Source: Alphaproteobacteria bacterium (GTDB lineage: Bacteria; Pseudomonadota; Alphaproteobacteria; 16-39-46). Taken from it: a stretch of 64,000 nt of DNA. The position numbers and the translations under genes were made by a program. The notes beneath the pieces were generated by a model, which ran no database searches, had not been told where the DNA came from, and worked only from the letters and a program-made list of their open reading frames with translations. This document shows positions 9,688 through 18,863 of this stretch, piece by piece. Numbering within the stretch: position 1 is the stretch's first letter; every line of letters begins with the position of its first letter. The stretch spans positions 151,757 to 215,756 of the forward strand of contig JAGYKM010000002.1 of the NCBI GenBank assembly GCA_018401675.1. Direction: 5' to 3'.

Positions 9688-10830
9688 ATGAAAAAGATCG
9701 GGGTGATGACGACTGGGGGAGATTGTGCCGGGTTAAACGCTGCAATCCGGGCTATTGTCTGTCGTGGGATTCGGGGGTACGGTGCTGAAGTTGTGGGCAT
9801 TCGGTATGGGGCTGAAGGTGTTTATCAAAATCCTATGCCTCTAGTCACTTTTGATCTCACCATGGATGGATGGGGAGAGACCCTTTTAAAAAGAGGTGGC
9901 ACCATCTTGGGTAGTTCAACCACTCTTGATCCTTTCCGGGTGTTGATGGATAACGGAGAGAGGCAAGATTTATCAGATTTATTTATTAAAAATATTAACT
10001 CTTTGGGGTTAGAGGCGCTGATTGTCATGGGCGGCGACGGCAGCTTAAAGCTACTTTCCGCTTTGAAGGCGAAAGGAGGGCTTAATCTTCTCGCCATTCC
10101 TAAAACCATTGATAACGATTTAGCAAGAACGGATACCTCTTTGGGCTTCTCGTCAGCGGTAAGAGTGGCTACCGGGGCGGTGGATGATATACGTACCACG
10201 GCGCAAAGCCATCGGCGCGTTCTAGTGTTAGAGGTTATGGGTCGTGATGCGGGTCATATCGCGCTTATGAGTGGCATTGCAGGGGGCGCTGATCTTATTC
10301 TTATCCCTGAAATTCCTTATTCGTGGGACGGTATCTGTAGCAAGATTAAAGAAATTGAATCCCAAAAGGGGAAAGATTTTTATGCCACAGTTGTGGTGGC
10401 AGAGTCGGTCAAGACTCAAGAAGACGGGGCGACTACGCCTGCTTCTTCGAAAAATAAAGGTCATTATGGTGGCATAGGTTCCTATATTGCCGAACAAATT
10501 GAAATACGAACGGGGCATATTGCAAGGTCCACTGCATTGGGGCATCTCCAAAGAGGGGTGGAAGCGGATTATGAGGATCGATTGCTGGGAACCCTTATGG
10601 GATCTTATGCGGTAGACTTAGTTTTTCAAAAAAAGTTTGGTTGCATGGTTACATGGACCCATGGTCAAGTAGGCCATGTGTCAATCGAAGAAGCCGTTTC
10701 GTGTTATAAAGGGGTGGATACTAAAGGATGCTATGTGCAAGCTGCGCGCGCGGTTGGTATTTCTTTTGGAGATGGTCAAGGTGCCCAAGCTGTGGCACCT
10801 TCTCACGGAGATAGAAAGTCGTATTCATGA
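9688..10830 (+). CDS. pfkA: 6-phosphofructokinase (ATP- or PPi-dependent)
   Basis: 380 residues. It phosphorylates fructose 6-phosphate to fructose 1,6-bisphosphate. The N-terminus IGVMTTGGDCAGLNAAIRA is the nucleotide/phosphoryl-donor loop. MGGDGS carries Gly at the position that separates ATP from PPi users (Gly in ATP enzymes, Asp in PPi enzymes). PKTIDND carries the Lys typical of PPi and mixed-group enzymes, with the catalytic Asp. MGRDAGH is the sugar-phosphate motif, and GHLQRG is also present. The donor is therefore not decided by sequence. ATG 9688 is preceded by GGAG. Together with the aldolase at 47183 and pyruvate kinase at 13387 it indicates a working glycolytic segment. Confidence 0.92.
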   Translation: MKKIGVMTTGGDCAGLNAAIRAIVCRGIRGYGAEVVGIRYGAEGVYQNPMPLVTFDLTMDGWGETLLKRGGTILGSSTTLDPFRVLMDNGERQDLSDLFIKNINSLGLEALIVMGGDGSLKLLSALKAKGGLNLLAIPKTIDNDLARTDTSLGFSSAVRVATGAVDDIRTTAQSHRRVLVLEVMGRDAGHIALMSGIAGGADLILIPEIPYSWDGICSKIKEIESQKGKDFYATVVVAESVKTQEDGATTPASSKNKGHYGGIGSYIAEQIEIRTGHIARSTALGHLQRGVEADYEDRLLGTLMGSYAVDLVFQKKFGCMVTWTHGQVGHVSIEEAVSCYKGVDTKGCYVQAARAVGISFGDGQGAQAVAPSHGDRKSYS

Positions 10831-10925
10831 ACATACAAAAAGTGCATGAGGCGAAAGGTGATTTGATGGGGAGAATTGAGTTTTTTAAAAAGACCATGAG
10901 AATGGTTCCAAGTGTGATAGAATAA
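10827..10925 (+). CDS. Possible 32-residue ORF overlapping the pfkA stop
   Basis: ATG 10827 overlaps the pfkA stop codon (ATGA), and the frame runs 32 codons to TAA 10923-10925, just before the dps ribosome site. The arrangement would allow coupled translation, but the peptide (starts MNIQKVHEAKGDLM, ends VPSVIE) has no recognised family and the overlap may be chance. Confidence 0.2.
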   Translation: MNIQKVHEAKGDLMGRIEFFKKTMRMVPSVIE

Positions 10926-10947
10926 CTAGAAACCACAGGAGGTAACT

Positions 10948-11439
10948 ATGAGGAATACATTTTGCGATCTATCGTTGTCTATTAGAGAAAAAGCTGCCCC
11001 TCTTTTGCAGCAATCAGTAGCCAATGGTTTAGATTTATACTCCCAGATTAAGCAGGCCCATTGGACGATAAAAGGACCAGCTTTCTTGTTGATCCATGAG
11101 TTTTTTGACGATTTAGGGTCGCAAGTACTAGAATTTGTCGATGTGCTGGCTGAACGTCTTGAGCAAATAGGAGGGACGGTGCAAGGAACCATTCGGGTAG
11201 CGGCACGAAGTTCCACTTTGGAAGAATACCCATTGGAAAATGTGGATGAGCAAGATCACATTAAGTCCATTTGCAAGGTGTTAAGGGTCTTTAATCATCA
11301 ATGCCGAGAGAATATCCAGATATTTTCAGATATGAAAGATGATGTTACCAGCGAACTCTATACAGATATTGCTTTAGCCTTGGATAAAAAAATGTGGATG
11401 CTAGAGTCCCATCTGAAAACGGAAGATATACCTGGCTAA
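10948..11439 (+). CDS. dps: Dps-family ferritin-like DNA-protection protein
   Basis: 163 residues, typical for Dps. These dodecameric proteins bind DNA and oxidise Fe(II) with peroxide, protecting the cell from iron and oxidative stress. The ferroxidase motif is present: His in KQAHWTIKGPAF, His in LLIHEFFDD, then Asp and Glu in FVDVLAERLEQIGG. The start ATG 10948 follows a perfect AGGAGGT. The C-terminal residues lack a Lys-rich tail. It lies downstream of pfkA in the same direction and converges with the Kef-type antiporter. Confidence 0.92.
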   Translation: MRNTFCDLSLSIREKAAPLLQQSVANGLDLYSQIKQAHWTIKGPAFLLIHEFFDDLGSQVLEFVDVLAERLEQIGGTVQGTIRVAARSSTLEEYPLENVDEQDHIKSICKVLRVFNHQCRENIQIFSDMKDDVTSELYTDIALALDKKMWMLESHLKTEDIPG

Positions 11440-11455
11440 AAACAAAGCGCCACGA

Positions 11456-13207
11456 TTATCCTTGGATCGGCTCATCTGGTTTCTCTAGCATTTGAGAGAT
11501 ATTATTTAGATTGTGCCCAGTCCATAAGGTATGGCGGATGGTTTCAATGGATTTTGTAATAGCATCTTTCGGAATTCCTGACAGAATGAGTATGGCAGTG
11601 GCAAGCTGTAAGCTTGGTTCGATGAGTTCTGGAACGATGACATACGCTCCAGCTTTTTCGAGCTTTTCAGCATGCTCAATGTCTCTAGCCCGTACAAAAA
11701 TAGGAATACCCGGGAAGTTGCGTTTTAACGTCATAACGATCCGCGACAAAGTTCCAGGAGCCCCCATGGTGAGGACAATGGCTTTGGCGCGCTCTGCTCC
11801 AACGGCTTGAAATATATCAGCGCGTCGGGCATCTCCAAAAAATACGGGCAGTCCAGAGGTTTTGCCTTCACTAACTTGGGCCAAATTCATGTCGATAGCC
11901 ACGTACGGAATAAGGTGGTCACTCAAAAGACGAGATATGATTTGTCCCACTCTTCCATGTCCTACGATAATAACGTGATTTTTCACATTGCCCACTTCTT
12001 CTTGAATGGCTTTTCCATCGATTTTAATGTCTGGGGCTTTAAAAAATTTCGCGCAAAATATGCCCAGAAAATCAAGGAACGGAATTAAAGCCATGGAAAG
12101 GGTAACCACTAGGTTTAGAATTTGAGTGGTATGGGCGGAAAATAGTTCAGCATGGTAAGCTTGGGCAAATAAGACGAAAGCAAATTCTCCTCCTGCAGCT
12201 AAAAGGAGAGCCATCCGAATAGCAGTCAGCCACCCAGTCCTGAAGAAGAGGGCTAGAATAATGAGAATAGCGGCTTTACCTACTAATAAACCGACTATAC
12301 CTTGCAAGATAAGGAAGAAATGATTCCCCAAGAGATGAAGGTTTATGCCCATTCCTACGCTCATGAAGAAAAGGCCCAGGAGTAGGCCCCGGAAAGGATG
12401 GATGTCGCTTTCAACTTGATGGCGATATTCGGTTTCTGCCAAGAGTAAACCAGCTAGGAAAGCGCCCAGCTCCATGGAAAGACCGGCCACTTCTGTTGCG
12501 TATCCAATAAGCAAAATCACGAGCAAGGTAGTGGCCACGAAGAGCTCTGAATTCTTAGTGTTGGCAACGAAGCGATAGAGAGGTCGCACAAAAATACGTC
12601 CTAATACCGCTATAAAGGTAAGCACGAAAAGGGCTTTCATTAAAGCGAGTCCCAAGGAGGCCAAAATCAAGGAAGGCGTTAAGGCGCCTGATCGAGAAGA
12701 GAGTACGGGAATAAGAACCAGGAAAAGAACCACTGCTAGGTCTTGAAAAAGAAGAATGGAGAAAGACACACGCCCATAACGAGCTCCAAAAGCGTCGCTT
12801 TCTTTGAGGATTTGAATGACGACTGCAGTGGAAGAAAGGGCCAGTCCACTGCCGATCAGAATGGCGGTAGAAAGAGAAAGATCTAGTACCAAAGTGCCGA
12901 AGAAAATAAAAGAGAGGGTGGTCAGCAGAACTTGCAGTCCTCCTAAGCCAAAAACAAAAGTTTTTAAGGCAATAATGCGGGCCCAGGAAAGATCAAGTCC
13001 TATGGTGAAAAGTAAGAAGACTACGCCTAGCTCAGCGACTTTTTGGGTTTCGGCAACTTCATCAATAAGCCCTAAGCCAAAGGGGCCAATAAGGAGGCCC
13101 GCAAGCAAATATCCAATAATGGGGCTTTTTAAAAATCGGCGCACCAAGGTGACCACTAGAATGGCGGCTCCCAAAAAGATTAAGATATCATAGAGCGTAC
13201 TACCCAC
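11456..13207 (-). CDS. Kef-type (CPA2) cation:proton antiporter with RCK domain
   Basis: 583 residues. Residues 1-390 form about 12 hydrophobic membrane segments of the CPA2 Na/H-exchanger fold, including GSGLALSSTAVVIQ and ELGAFLAGLLLAE. From about residue 410 a TrkA-N/RCK domain begins with VIIVGHGRVGQ, a Rossmann nucleotide-binding loop that gates such transporters. KefB/KefC proteins extrude K+ in exchange for protons under electrophile stress; other CPA2 members differ, so the ion is not fixed. Translation starts at GTG 13207, supported by GAGAGGA eight bases upstream. It is transcribed divergently from pyk. Confidence 0.88.
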   Translation of the reverse strand: MGSTLYDILIFLGAAILVVTLVRRFLKSPIIGYLLAGLLIGPFGLGLIDEVAETQKVAELGVVFLLFTIGLDLSWARIIALKTFVFGLGGLQVLLTTLSFIFFGTLVLDLSLSTAILIGSGLALSSTAVVIQILKESDAFGARYGRVSFSILLFQDLAVVLFLVLIPVLSSRSGALTPSLILASLGLALMKALFVLTFIAVLGRIFVRPLYRFVANTKNSELFVATTLLVILLIGYATEVAGLSMELGAFLAGLLLAETEYRHQVESDIHPFRGLLLGLFFMSVGMGINLHLLGNHFFLILQGIVGLLVGKAAILIILALFFRTGWLTAIRMALLLAAGGEFAFVLFAQAYHAELFSAHTTQILNLVVTLSMALIPFLDFLGIFCAKFFKAPDIKIDGKAIQEEVGNVKNHVIIVGHGRVGQIISRLLSDHLIPYVAIDMNLAQVSEGKTSGLPVFFGDARRADIFQAVGAERAKAIVLTMGAPGTLSRIVMTLKRNFPGIPIFVRARDIEHAEKLEKAGAYVIVPELIEPSLQLATAILILSGIPKDAITKSIETIRHTLWTGHNLNNISQMLEKPDEPIQG

Positions 13208-13386
13208 GTAACAGTCCTCTCAAATAGGAGTTTTTCTCTTTTGTTCTCGAACATACAGAGATTTTACTTACTCTATAGAAGAATGGATTAAAAAAAAAGG
13301 AGTCCTGTCTTTTTTTTAATGGAGAAGCCAGATCGTGGTAGAGTAAGAAGGTTCAGATTTTAAAAAGAGGGGCATTTAAAGAGAAG

Positions 13387-14811
13387 ATGAGAATGAATAA
13401 ACAAACTATGCTTTCCAGGACTAAGATTGTGGCTACTCTAGGACCGTCTTCTTCGAGTACAGAAACCATCAAAGCACTTTTGGAACTGGGGGTGAGGGTT
13501 TTTCGTTTGAATTTCTCTCATGGGACTCATCACTCTCACCAAGATCAAATCAAAAAGATCAGGGAACTTGAGGATTTAATCGAGGAGCCAGTGGGCATTA
13601 TGGTAGATCTTCAAGGACGCAAAATCCGGTTAGGGCAATTTAAAGATGGGGAAGCGCATGTCCAAACTGGGGATGTATTCACTTTGGATCAAGATAAGAC
13701 ATTAGGCGATGTTCAGCGCGTTTATCTCCCCCATTCAGAAATTTTTACTCTTTTGAATAAAGGGGATTCCGTGCTTATTGACGATGGAAAAGTACCTTTT
13801 AGAGTTATTGAGACAACTCCCACGTCAATTAAGATGGAAGTATTGCAAGCCGGCACACTGTCCGATCATAAAGGGGTGAGTATGCCAAGCAAGTGTTTAG
13901 TATCTCCCATATTGACCCCTAAAGACGTGCAGGACTTAGAATTTGCACTAACGCAAGATATTGATTGGATAGCTTTATCTTATATTCAAAGCAGCAAAGA
14001 CGTGCAATACGCCCGTGACATTATTGGAGAGCGCGCAGGCATTATAGCCAAGATAGAGCATCCAGGTGCTTTAGAGGATCTAGAGGCGATAATTTCTGCA
14101 ACGGAAGGAGTCATGATCGCTAGAGGTGATCTCGGGGTGGAAATTAATCCTGAAGAAGTGCCTATTTCTCAAAGGCGGATTATCAAACAGGCTCGTCAAG
14201 AAGGAAAACCCGTCATTGTAGCGACCCAGATGTTGGGATCTATGGTGGAATCTGCTATTCCCACTCGGGCAGAAGTCTCTGACGTAGCTACGGCGGTTTA
14301 TCAAGGTGCGGATTGTTTGATGCTATCAGGAGAAACCGCTAATGGCGCTTGGCCTATCCAAAGCGTAGACAGGATGAGGAGAATAATCTTACGTACGCAA
14401 GAGGAACGTACCTATTCAGATACTCATAAAGAAAAGGATATGAACGAAAATCCACTGTTTGAGGGTATAGCCCAGTGCGTCCGTCTGGCCGCGGAGCGTA
14501 TGGAGATCAAGGCTATTCTTAATTATACAAACACCGGCAGGCTCCCGCGAGATAGTGCCAGAAAAAGGCCAAAGGCACCTATTTTAGCGCTTTCTCCTTT
14601 TGTCAAAGTGGCGCGTCAACTAACTCTTGTGTGGGGCATTTTTCCTTATGTGGTGCCTTCCCATCATAAGGAACAGGATGCTAAAGCCCTCGCCTTATCA
14701 GTTGCTTTGGAGGGAGATATTTGTAAGAAGGGAGATCTTTTGATTTTGTCCCAAGAAACTTCTTTGGAAACAGAGGCTTCCTCTACTCTACTTGAGATTG
14801 TTAGAGTATAG
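13387..14811 (+). CDS. pyk: Pyruvate kinase
   Basis: 474 residues, full length. It transfers phosphate from phosphoenolpyruvate to ADP in the last step of glycolysis. Seen: KIVATLGPSS at the start, VFRLNFSHG, and the signature IAKIEHPGALEDL, whose Lys is catalytic, followed by GVMIARGDLGVEI. ATQMLGSMVESAIPTRAE and LSGETANG are further family blocks. The C-terminal allosteric domain is present. ATG 13387 follows an AAGAGAAG ribosome site; ATG 13393 is an alternative. It is the only enzyme gene on its strand here and has its own promoter region shared with the divergent antiporter gene. Confidence 0.95.
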   Translation: MRMNKQTMLSRTKIVATLGPSSSSTETIKALLELGVRVFRLNFSHGTHHSHQDQIKKIRELEDLIEEPVGIMVDLQGRKIRLGQFKDGEAHVQTGDVFTLDQDKTLGDVQRVYLPHSEIFTLLNKGDSVLIDDGKVPFRVIETTPTSIKMEVLQAGTLSDHKGVSMPSKCLVSPILTPKDVQDLEFALTQDIDWIALSYIQSSKDVQYARDIIGERAGIIAKIEHPGALEDLEAIISATEGVMIARGDLGVEINPEEVPISQRRIIKQARQEGKPVIVATQMLGSMVESAIPTRAEVSDVATAVYQGADCLMLSGETANGAWPIQSVDRMRRIILRTQEERTYSDTHKEKDMNENPLFEGIAQCVRLAAERMEIKAILNYTNTGRLPRDSARKRPKAPILALSPFVKVARQLTLVWGIFPYVVPSHHKEQDAKALALSVALEGDICKKGDLLILSQETSLETEASSTLLEIVRV

Positions 14812-14838
14812 AGTTTTGGGTAGGACTGGTGAATTTTA

Positions 14839-15039
14839 TTGACAAAAAAGAATGTATTTTAGTACAAAGAGAAGAATATTACGATAATTTCACAGCATCA
14901 TAACAATATATATATTTTTAAATATTATTTATAATTATAGGTACTATAAATTTTATAAAGACATCTTTCTATTTGTTTATGTCTTAAGAGCAATTGACGT
15001 TTCTGTTATAGAAAATCATTAATAAAAGGATTTAGACTC
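14839..15039 (+). promoter_or_regulatory. AT-rich promoter region of the M15-like peptidase gene
   Basis: TTGACA at 14839-14844 with TACAAA 18 bases later is one candidate promoter. A second, TATAAT (14930-14935) in an extremely AT-rich tract, lies nearer the gene. AAAGGA shortly before ATG 15040 is the ribosome site. Confidence 0.3.
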
Positions 15040-15561
15040 ATGAAACATTGGCCATTATATTGTGTTATTATAGCCTGCTGCTTTTTATCTCAACCTCTGT
15101 CCGTATGGGGGAGTGGTTTATATATGGTAAGCACCCACACGGGAGACAGCTTTAAAGGCACTTTTAAGGAAAATGGGGTTTATGATGAGAAAAATTGTTT
15201 AAAAATTGACCATCTTTTACGGGACCACCGGACCAACGAGGTTCACAAAATTGATCGTAATCTCCTTGACTATGCCTATAAGGTGGCTCAGAAAATAAAC
15301 CCACAACACCCTGAAGACGTCCGTCTTGAAATCGTATCTGGCTTTCGGTCTTGTGCGACTAACGAGATGTTACGGAGCAGATGCACCAAAGTATCTAAAA
15401 ACAGCAACCACATGCTAGGAAAAGCGCTCGATTTTTTTGTTAAAGGCGTGCCCATCAAAAAATTGGGACAGATGGCGAAATCTCTTAACTTGGGGGGTAC
15501 GGGTATCTATGTGGGTGCTGGATTCATTCATATTGATACCGGTAAAGTGAGATGTTGGTAG
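15040..15561 (+). CDS. Exported M15-like (DUF882/YcbK-type) peptidase
   Basis: 173 residues. A signal peptide (Lys then IIACCFLSQPLSVWGS) sends it across the inner membrane. The mature part carries the zinc-site pattern of the M15 D-Ala-D-Ala carboxypeptidase superfamily: Arg in SGFRS, His and Asp in SNHMLGKALDFFV, and a C-terminal GFIHIDTGKVRCW with HxD. This is the DUF882/YcbK layout, proteins linked to peptidoglycan trimming and often exported by Tat; no twin Arg is present here, so Sec is expected. AAAGGA precedes the start. It converges with hemW, with no gap between the two. Confidence 0.82.
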   Translation: MKHWPLYCVIIACCFLSQPLSVWGSGLYMVSTHTGDSFKGTFKENGVYDEKNCLKIDHLLRDHRTNEVHKIDRNLLDYAYKVAQKINPQHPEDVRLEIVSGFRSCATNEMLRSRCTKVSKNSNHMLGKALDFFVKGVPIKKLGQMAKSLNLGGTGIYVGAGFIHIDTGKVRCW

Positions 15562-16722
15562 CTAAGTCAGATCATTTAAAAGATAGCTGACACACGCAGA
15601 TTGGGTCAAAAGTCCCTTAGGGGTGAGCCAAAAATAGTCTTCTTCTGAATTCAAGAATCCTTCGGTCATAAGGGTTGTAAAATGCGTACTGTTTCTAAGG
15701 GCGGTGGTGAGAGTTTCGCTTAAGGCGGCCATCTGAGACCATGGAATACCCTTGCTTAACCGCAATCCCATCATAATCGCTTCTTCAAAACGGGTGAGGG
15801 ATTCTATGGGCTGAGAGTCTTCCCATCCATGGCCTCGGTCAAGAACTTGAAGAGTCCATTTCTCCGGATTTTTCAAACAGCGAGTTGCCATTTTTTGATC
15901 TTGGATGAGGCATCTTCCGTGGGCTCCTGGCCCTATGCCACTATAAACCCCATAATTCCAATACGTTAAATTATGAGCGCTTTCAAAACCGGGCTTTGCA
16001 TGATTGGAGATCTCATATCGAGGTAATCCTTGGGCATCCATAATGGTTTGGGTTTCTAGATAAAGAGATAGGGCCTCTTCGTCGGCCATAGGATGGAGTT
16101 GGCCGGTGTCACGCCGATGGGTGAAGGGTGTGCCCTCTTCGAAGGTAAGTTGGTACAAAGAGAGGTGAGAAGGATCATAGTCAAGGGCTTGGGCTAGTTC
16201 GGCTTTCCAGGAGCTTAAGGATTGATTGGGGAGGGCATAAATGAGGTCAAAAGACACTCTAGGAAACAACTTTTTAGCCCCGGTGAGGGCCTTATGGGCT
16301 TCAATACTATTATGAATACGGCCTAAGAATTTCAAGCTTTTGTCGTTAAAAGATTGGACACCCAAAGAAAGACGGTTGATCCCTGCTTGGGCAAAATCTT
16401 TAAAGCGGCTTTCGTCGTAAGTCCCTGGATTGGCTTCTAAGGTAATTTCTATGTCGGGCACAAAGCCAAAGAGACTTTTAGCTTTGTCCAAAAGTGCGTG
16501 AACCAAGGAGGGGGGCATTAACGAGGGGGTGCCACCACCAAAAAACACACTGGTTAAAGGACCTTTATTTACAGTTTGGGCGGTGTACACAAGCTCTTGA
16601 AGTAAGCACCTCTCCCATAGGGTCTCATCAATAGCCGATCTAACATGAGAGTTAAAGTCACAATAGGGACATTTTGAGATACAAAATGGCCAATGAACAT
16701 ATAAAGCATGAGAAGGAATCAT
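15562..16722 (-). CDS. hemW: HemW-family radical SAM protein (heme chaperone)
   Basis: 386 residues from ATG 16722. The radical-SAM cluster motif CISKCPYCDF (Cx3Cx2C) lies near the N-terminus, then FFGGGTPSLM, LEANPGT, NRLSLGVQSF and the HemN C-terminal region. HemW members were named coproporphyrinogen oxidases but act as heme-delivery proteins. The frame opens further upstream at 16785 (start MAFQKLSN), but that would overlap the end of rph; ATG 16722 gives the family start MIPSHALYVHWP. The usual neighbour rdgB, which often sits between rph and hemW in alphaproteobacteria, is missing: only 10 bases separate the two genes. Confidence 0.88.
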   Translation of the reverse strand: MIPSHALYVHWPFCISKCPYCDFNSHVRSAIDETLWERCLLQELVYTAQTVNKGPLTSVFFGGGTPSLMPPSLVHALLDKAKSLFGFVPDIEITLEANPGTYDESRFKDFAQAGINRLSLGVQSFNDKSLKFLGRIHNSIEAHKALTGAKKLFPRVSFDLIYALPNQSLSSWKAELAQALDYDPSHLSLYQLTFEEGTPFTHRRDTGQLHPMADEEALSLYLETQTIMDAQGLPRYEISNHAKPGFESAHNLTYWNYGVYSGIGPGAHGRCLIQDQKMATRCLKNPEKWTLQVLDRGHGWEDSQPIESLTRFEEAIMMGLRLSKGIPWSQMAALSETLTTALRNSTHFTTLMTEGFLNSEEDYFWLTPKGLLTQSACVSYLLNDLT

Positions 16723-16732
16723 GAATTCAAAC

Positions 16733-17452
16733 TTAAGAAGAAGCCAAAGCAACTTGTTGAAATTGGATAATTTCTGAAACGCCATGATGAGCTAGAGTCA
16801 TCATTTTTTCAAAAACAGAAGGGGCAAAAGGTTCTGATTCTGCCGTGGCTTGAAGTTCAATAAGTCCACCAGATCCCGTCATAACGAAATTGGCATCTGC
16901 GCTTGCGTTACTGTCTTCTTCATAATCTAGATCTAAAATAACTTCTCCTTTGTAAATACCACAAGATATGGCAGCCACAGGATCACCGAGAGGCGATCAG
17001 GTAATAGTTCCCGTGTTAAGGAGTTTTTGGATAGCCAAAGAAAGAGCTACATAGGCACCAGAAATAGAGGCCGTGCGGGTCCCGCCATCAGCTTGAAGCA
17101 CATCGCAATCTATACGTATTTGACGCTCCCCAAGAAGGGCTAAGTCTGTGATAGAGCGTAAAGAACGGCCAATAAGTCTTTGGATTTCTTGAGTGCGTCC
17201 GGTTTGTTTTCCGCGAGCTGCTTCTCTATCTGTGCGGGTGTGGGTGGATCGAGGTAGCATGCCATACTCTGCTGTGATCCAACCAGCACCAGTATTGCGG
17301 ATAAAGGGCGGTACTTTTTCTTCTATGGAGGCACAGCATGAAACATGGGTGTCTCCCATGCGAATTAAACAAGAGCCTTCAGCGTACTTAGTATGATTTA
17401 TTTCAAAAGAAACGGGACGGAGTTGGTTGTAAGCACGCAAAGAAGGACGCAT
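16733..17452 (-). pseudogene. rph: RNase PH interrupted by an in-frame TGA
   Basis: RNase PH trims tRNA 3' ends by phosphorolysis. The frame from ATG 17452 encodes [17 protein letters not shown] and [34 protein letters not shown] and continues for 151 codons. TGA at 16999-16997 follows, and the same frame continues with SPLGDPVAAISCGIYKGEV, DLDYEEDS and the normal C-terminus to 16733. Read through, the protein is about 239 residues, the exact family length, and every catalytic block is present. The stop falls at a variable position between the two halves; CGA to TGA would explain it. The downstream half could restart at ATG 16978. It is divergent from hrcA. Probably an inactivated gene, as in E. 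coli K-12 where rph is also broken, or a sequencing error. Confidence 0.85.
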
Positions 17453-17788
17453 AAGAGAGCCTTTCGGTAAGGAGGTAAAAAAGAAGAAGAGAAAGTTTGA
17501 GTCGAAAGAAGAGCGCGCATCATCATAAGCTTAAAGATCTTTTAGACCAAGATTATTTTTACTCTATGAGCGGTTTTCGGTGGATTGGACTCGGCTCAAG
17601 GTCTTTAGGGGGCCATAGTTTAAAAGATCAGACAGCCCAAGCAAACCATTTAAGGGCCCCATCAAATGTGGACAATTTTCTAAAAACTTGGCACTATAGG
17701 GGGTCTTAAAAACGAAATGGGTAGGATTTCGTTTGGATAAGACCAAATTTGAAGCGATCAATTTACGCAGAGTTGTTAAGAGGACCAA
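17453..17788. promoter_or_regulatory. Divergent rph/hrcA control region
   Basis: 336 bases between rph and hrcA. No inverted repeat of the CIRCE type (TTAGCACTC-N9-GAGTGCTAA) is seen. A weak candidate promoter for hrcA has TGGACA near 17671 and CACTATAG about 18 bases later. A 70-codon frame from 17497 has no family match and is probably not a gene. AGAGGA before ATG 17789 is the hrcA ribosome site. Confidence 0.35.
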
Positions 17789-18832
17789 ATGGACTTTCTT
17801 TTAACTGAAAGATCCCGGGAGATATTCCGAAAGATAATAGAAGCTTATGTGGAAACGGGAGAGCCGGTAGGGTCTCAAACTCTTTCACGATCTATTGGAT
17901 TGAAACTGTCTTCCGCGACCATTCGGAAAATTATGGGGGATCTTGAGGATCAGGGGTTTTTATATTCTCCTCATACCTCTGCAGGTCGCATTCCCACTAC
18001 CGCTGGCTTTCGTTTTTTTGTTAATGGTCTGCTTGAGATAGGGACGCTTACAGATGATGAAAAAACCAACATTGAAAGTCTTTGTGCTCATAATGGAAAG
18101 ACTCTTCAGGGCGCTTTAGAAGAAGCTACTTTAGCTTTGTCGGGGTTATCTCAATGTGCGGGAGTGGTATTGGCACCCAAAAAAGAAGAAAGTCTCAAAC
18201 ACATTGAATTTATTCCGTTGAATGGGAGTCGTGTCCTTGTCATTTTAGTGACTATGGAAGGCTCGGTGGAGAACAGAATTATCGAGGTGCAAAGAGATTT
18301 GCCTATGTCGACCTTAACTCAAGCCTCCAATTACCTGAATTATAAATTTTCAGGATGCACCCTAGCTCATGCAAAAAAACTCTTATTTAAAGAAAGAGAG
18401 AGGGACCAAGAAGCTTTGGATGAGCTAACACAAAAGGTCGTAGATCTTGGTGTGGCCACATGGGCAGATACGCCCACAGGCGGAACTCTGATTGTGAGGG
18501 GTAAGGCAAATCTGCTCCAGGATAATTTTGCGCCAGATCATTTATCGCGCCTCAAGGGGCTTTTTGAGCAACTTGAAACCAAAGAAGGACTTTTGAGTGT
18601 CCTTGATGCTACTATTGAAGCGGAAGGAATACAGATCTACATCGGATCAGAGAATTCCGAGGCAAATTTAGAGAATTGCTCTGTTATCTTATCCCCCTAT
18701 ACGAGTGTAAGGGGGAATGTTATTGGAGCCATTGGAGTGATAGGGCCCACTCGACTTAATTACGGGCGCATCATACCTATGGTGGACTATACGGCCAAAG
18801 TCATCTCCAGGCTCTTAGGAGCTTCGGAGTAA
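17789..18832 (+). CDS. hrcA: Heat-inducible transcription repressor HrcA
   Basis: 347 residues. HrcA represses chaperone genes by binding CIRCE operators and is itself kept active by GroEL. The N-terminal winged helix is clear: LTERSREIFRKIIEAYVETG and GEPVGSQTLSR, then SSATIRKIMGDLEDQGFLYSPHTSAGRIPT. GAF-like and dimerisation parts follow, ending in the family block GAIGVIGPTRLNYGRIIPMVDY. It forms an operon with grpE, 31 bases downstream. No CIRCE element lies in front of it. Confidence 0.95.
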   Translation: MDFLLTERSREIFRKIIEAYVETGEPVGSQTLSRSIGLKLSSATIRKIMGDLEDQGFLYSPHTSAGRIPTTAGFRFFVNGLLEIGTLTDDEKTNIESLCAHNGKTLQGALEEATLALSGLSQCAGVVLAPKKEESLKHIEFIPLNGSRVLVILVTMEGSVENRIIEVQRDLPMSTLTQASNYLNYKFSGCTLAHAKKLLFKERERDQEALDELTQKVVDLGVATWADTPTGGTLIVRGKANLLQDNFAPDHLSRLKGLFEQLETKEGLLSVLDATIEAEGIQIYIGSENSEANLENCSVILSPYTSVRGNVIGAIGVIGPTRLNYGRIIPMVDYTAKVISRLLGASE

Positions 18833-18863
18833 GAGAAATAAACATAAAGGAAGGAGACAATCT

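Noticed and set aside
16997..16999. TGA read as Trp (altered code) in rph
   Set aside because: Other genes such as pfkA end at TGA, and the site is normally a small or polar residue, not Trp.
17497..17709. 70-codon ORF before hrcA
   Set aside because: Non-ATG start, no ribosome site, no family; lies in the divergent promoter region.
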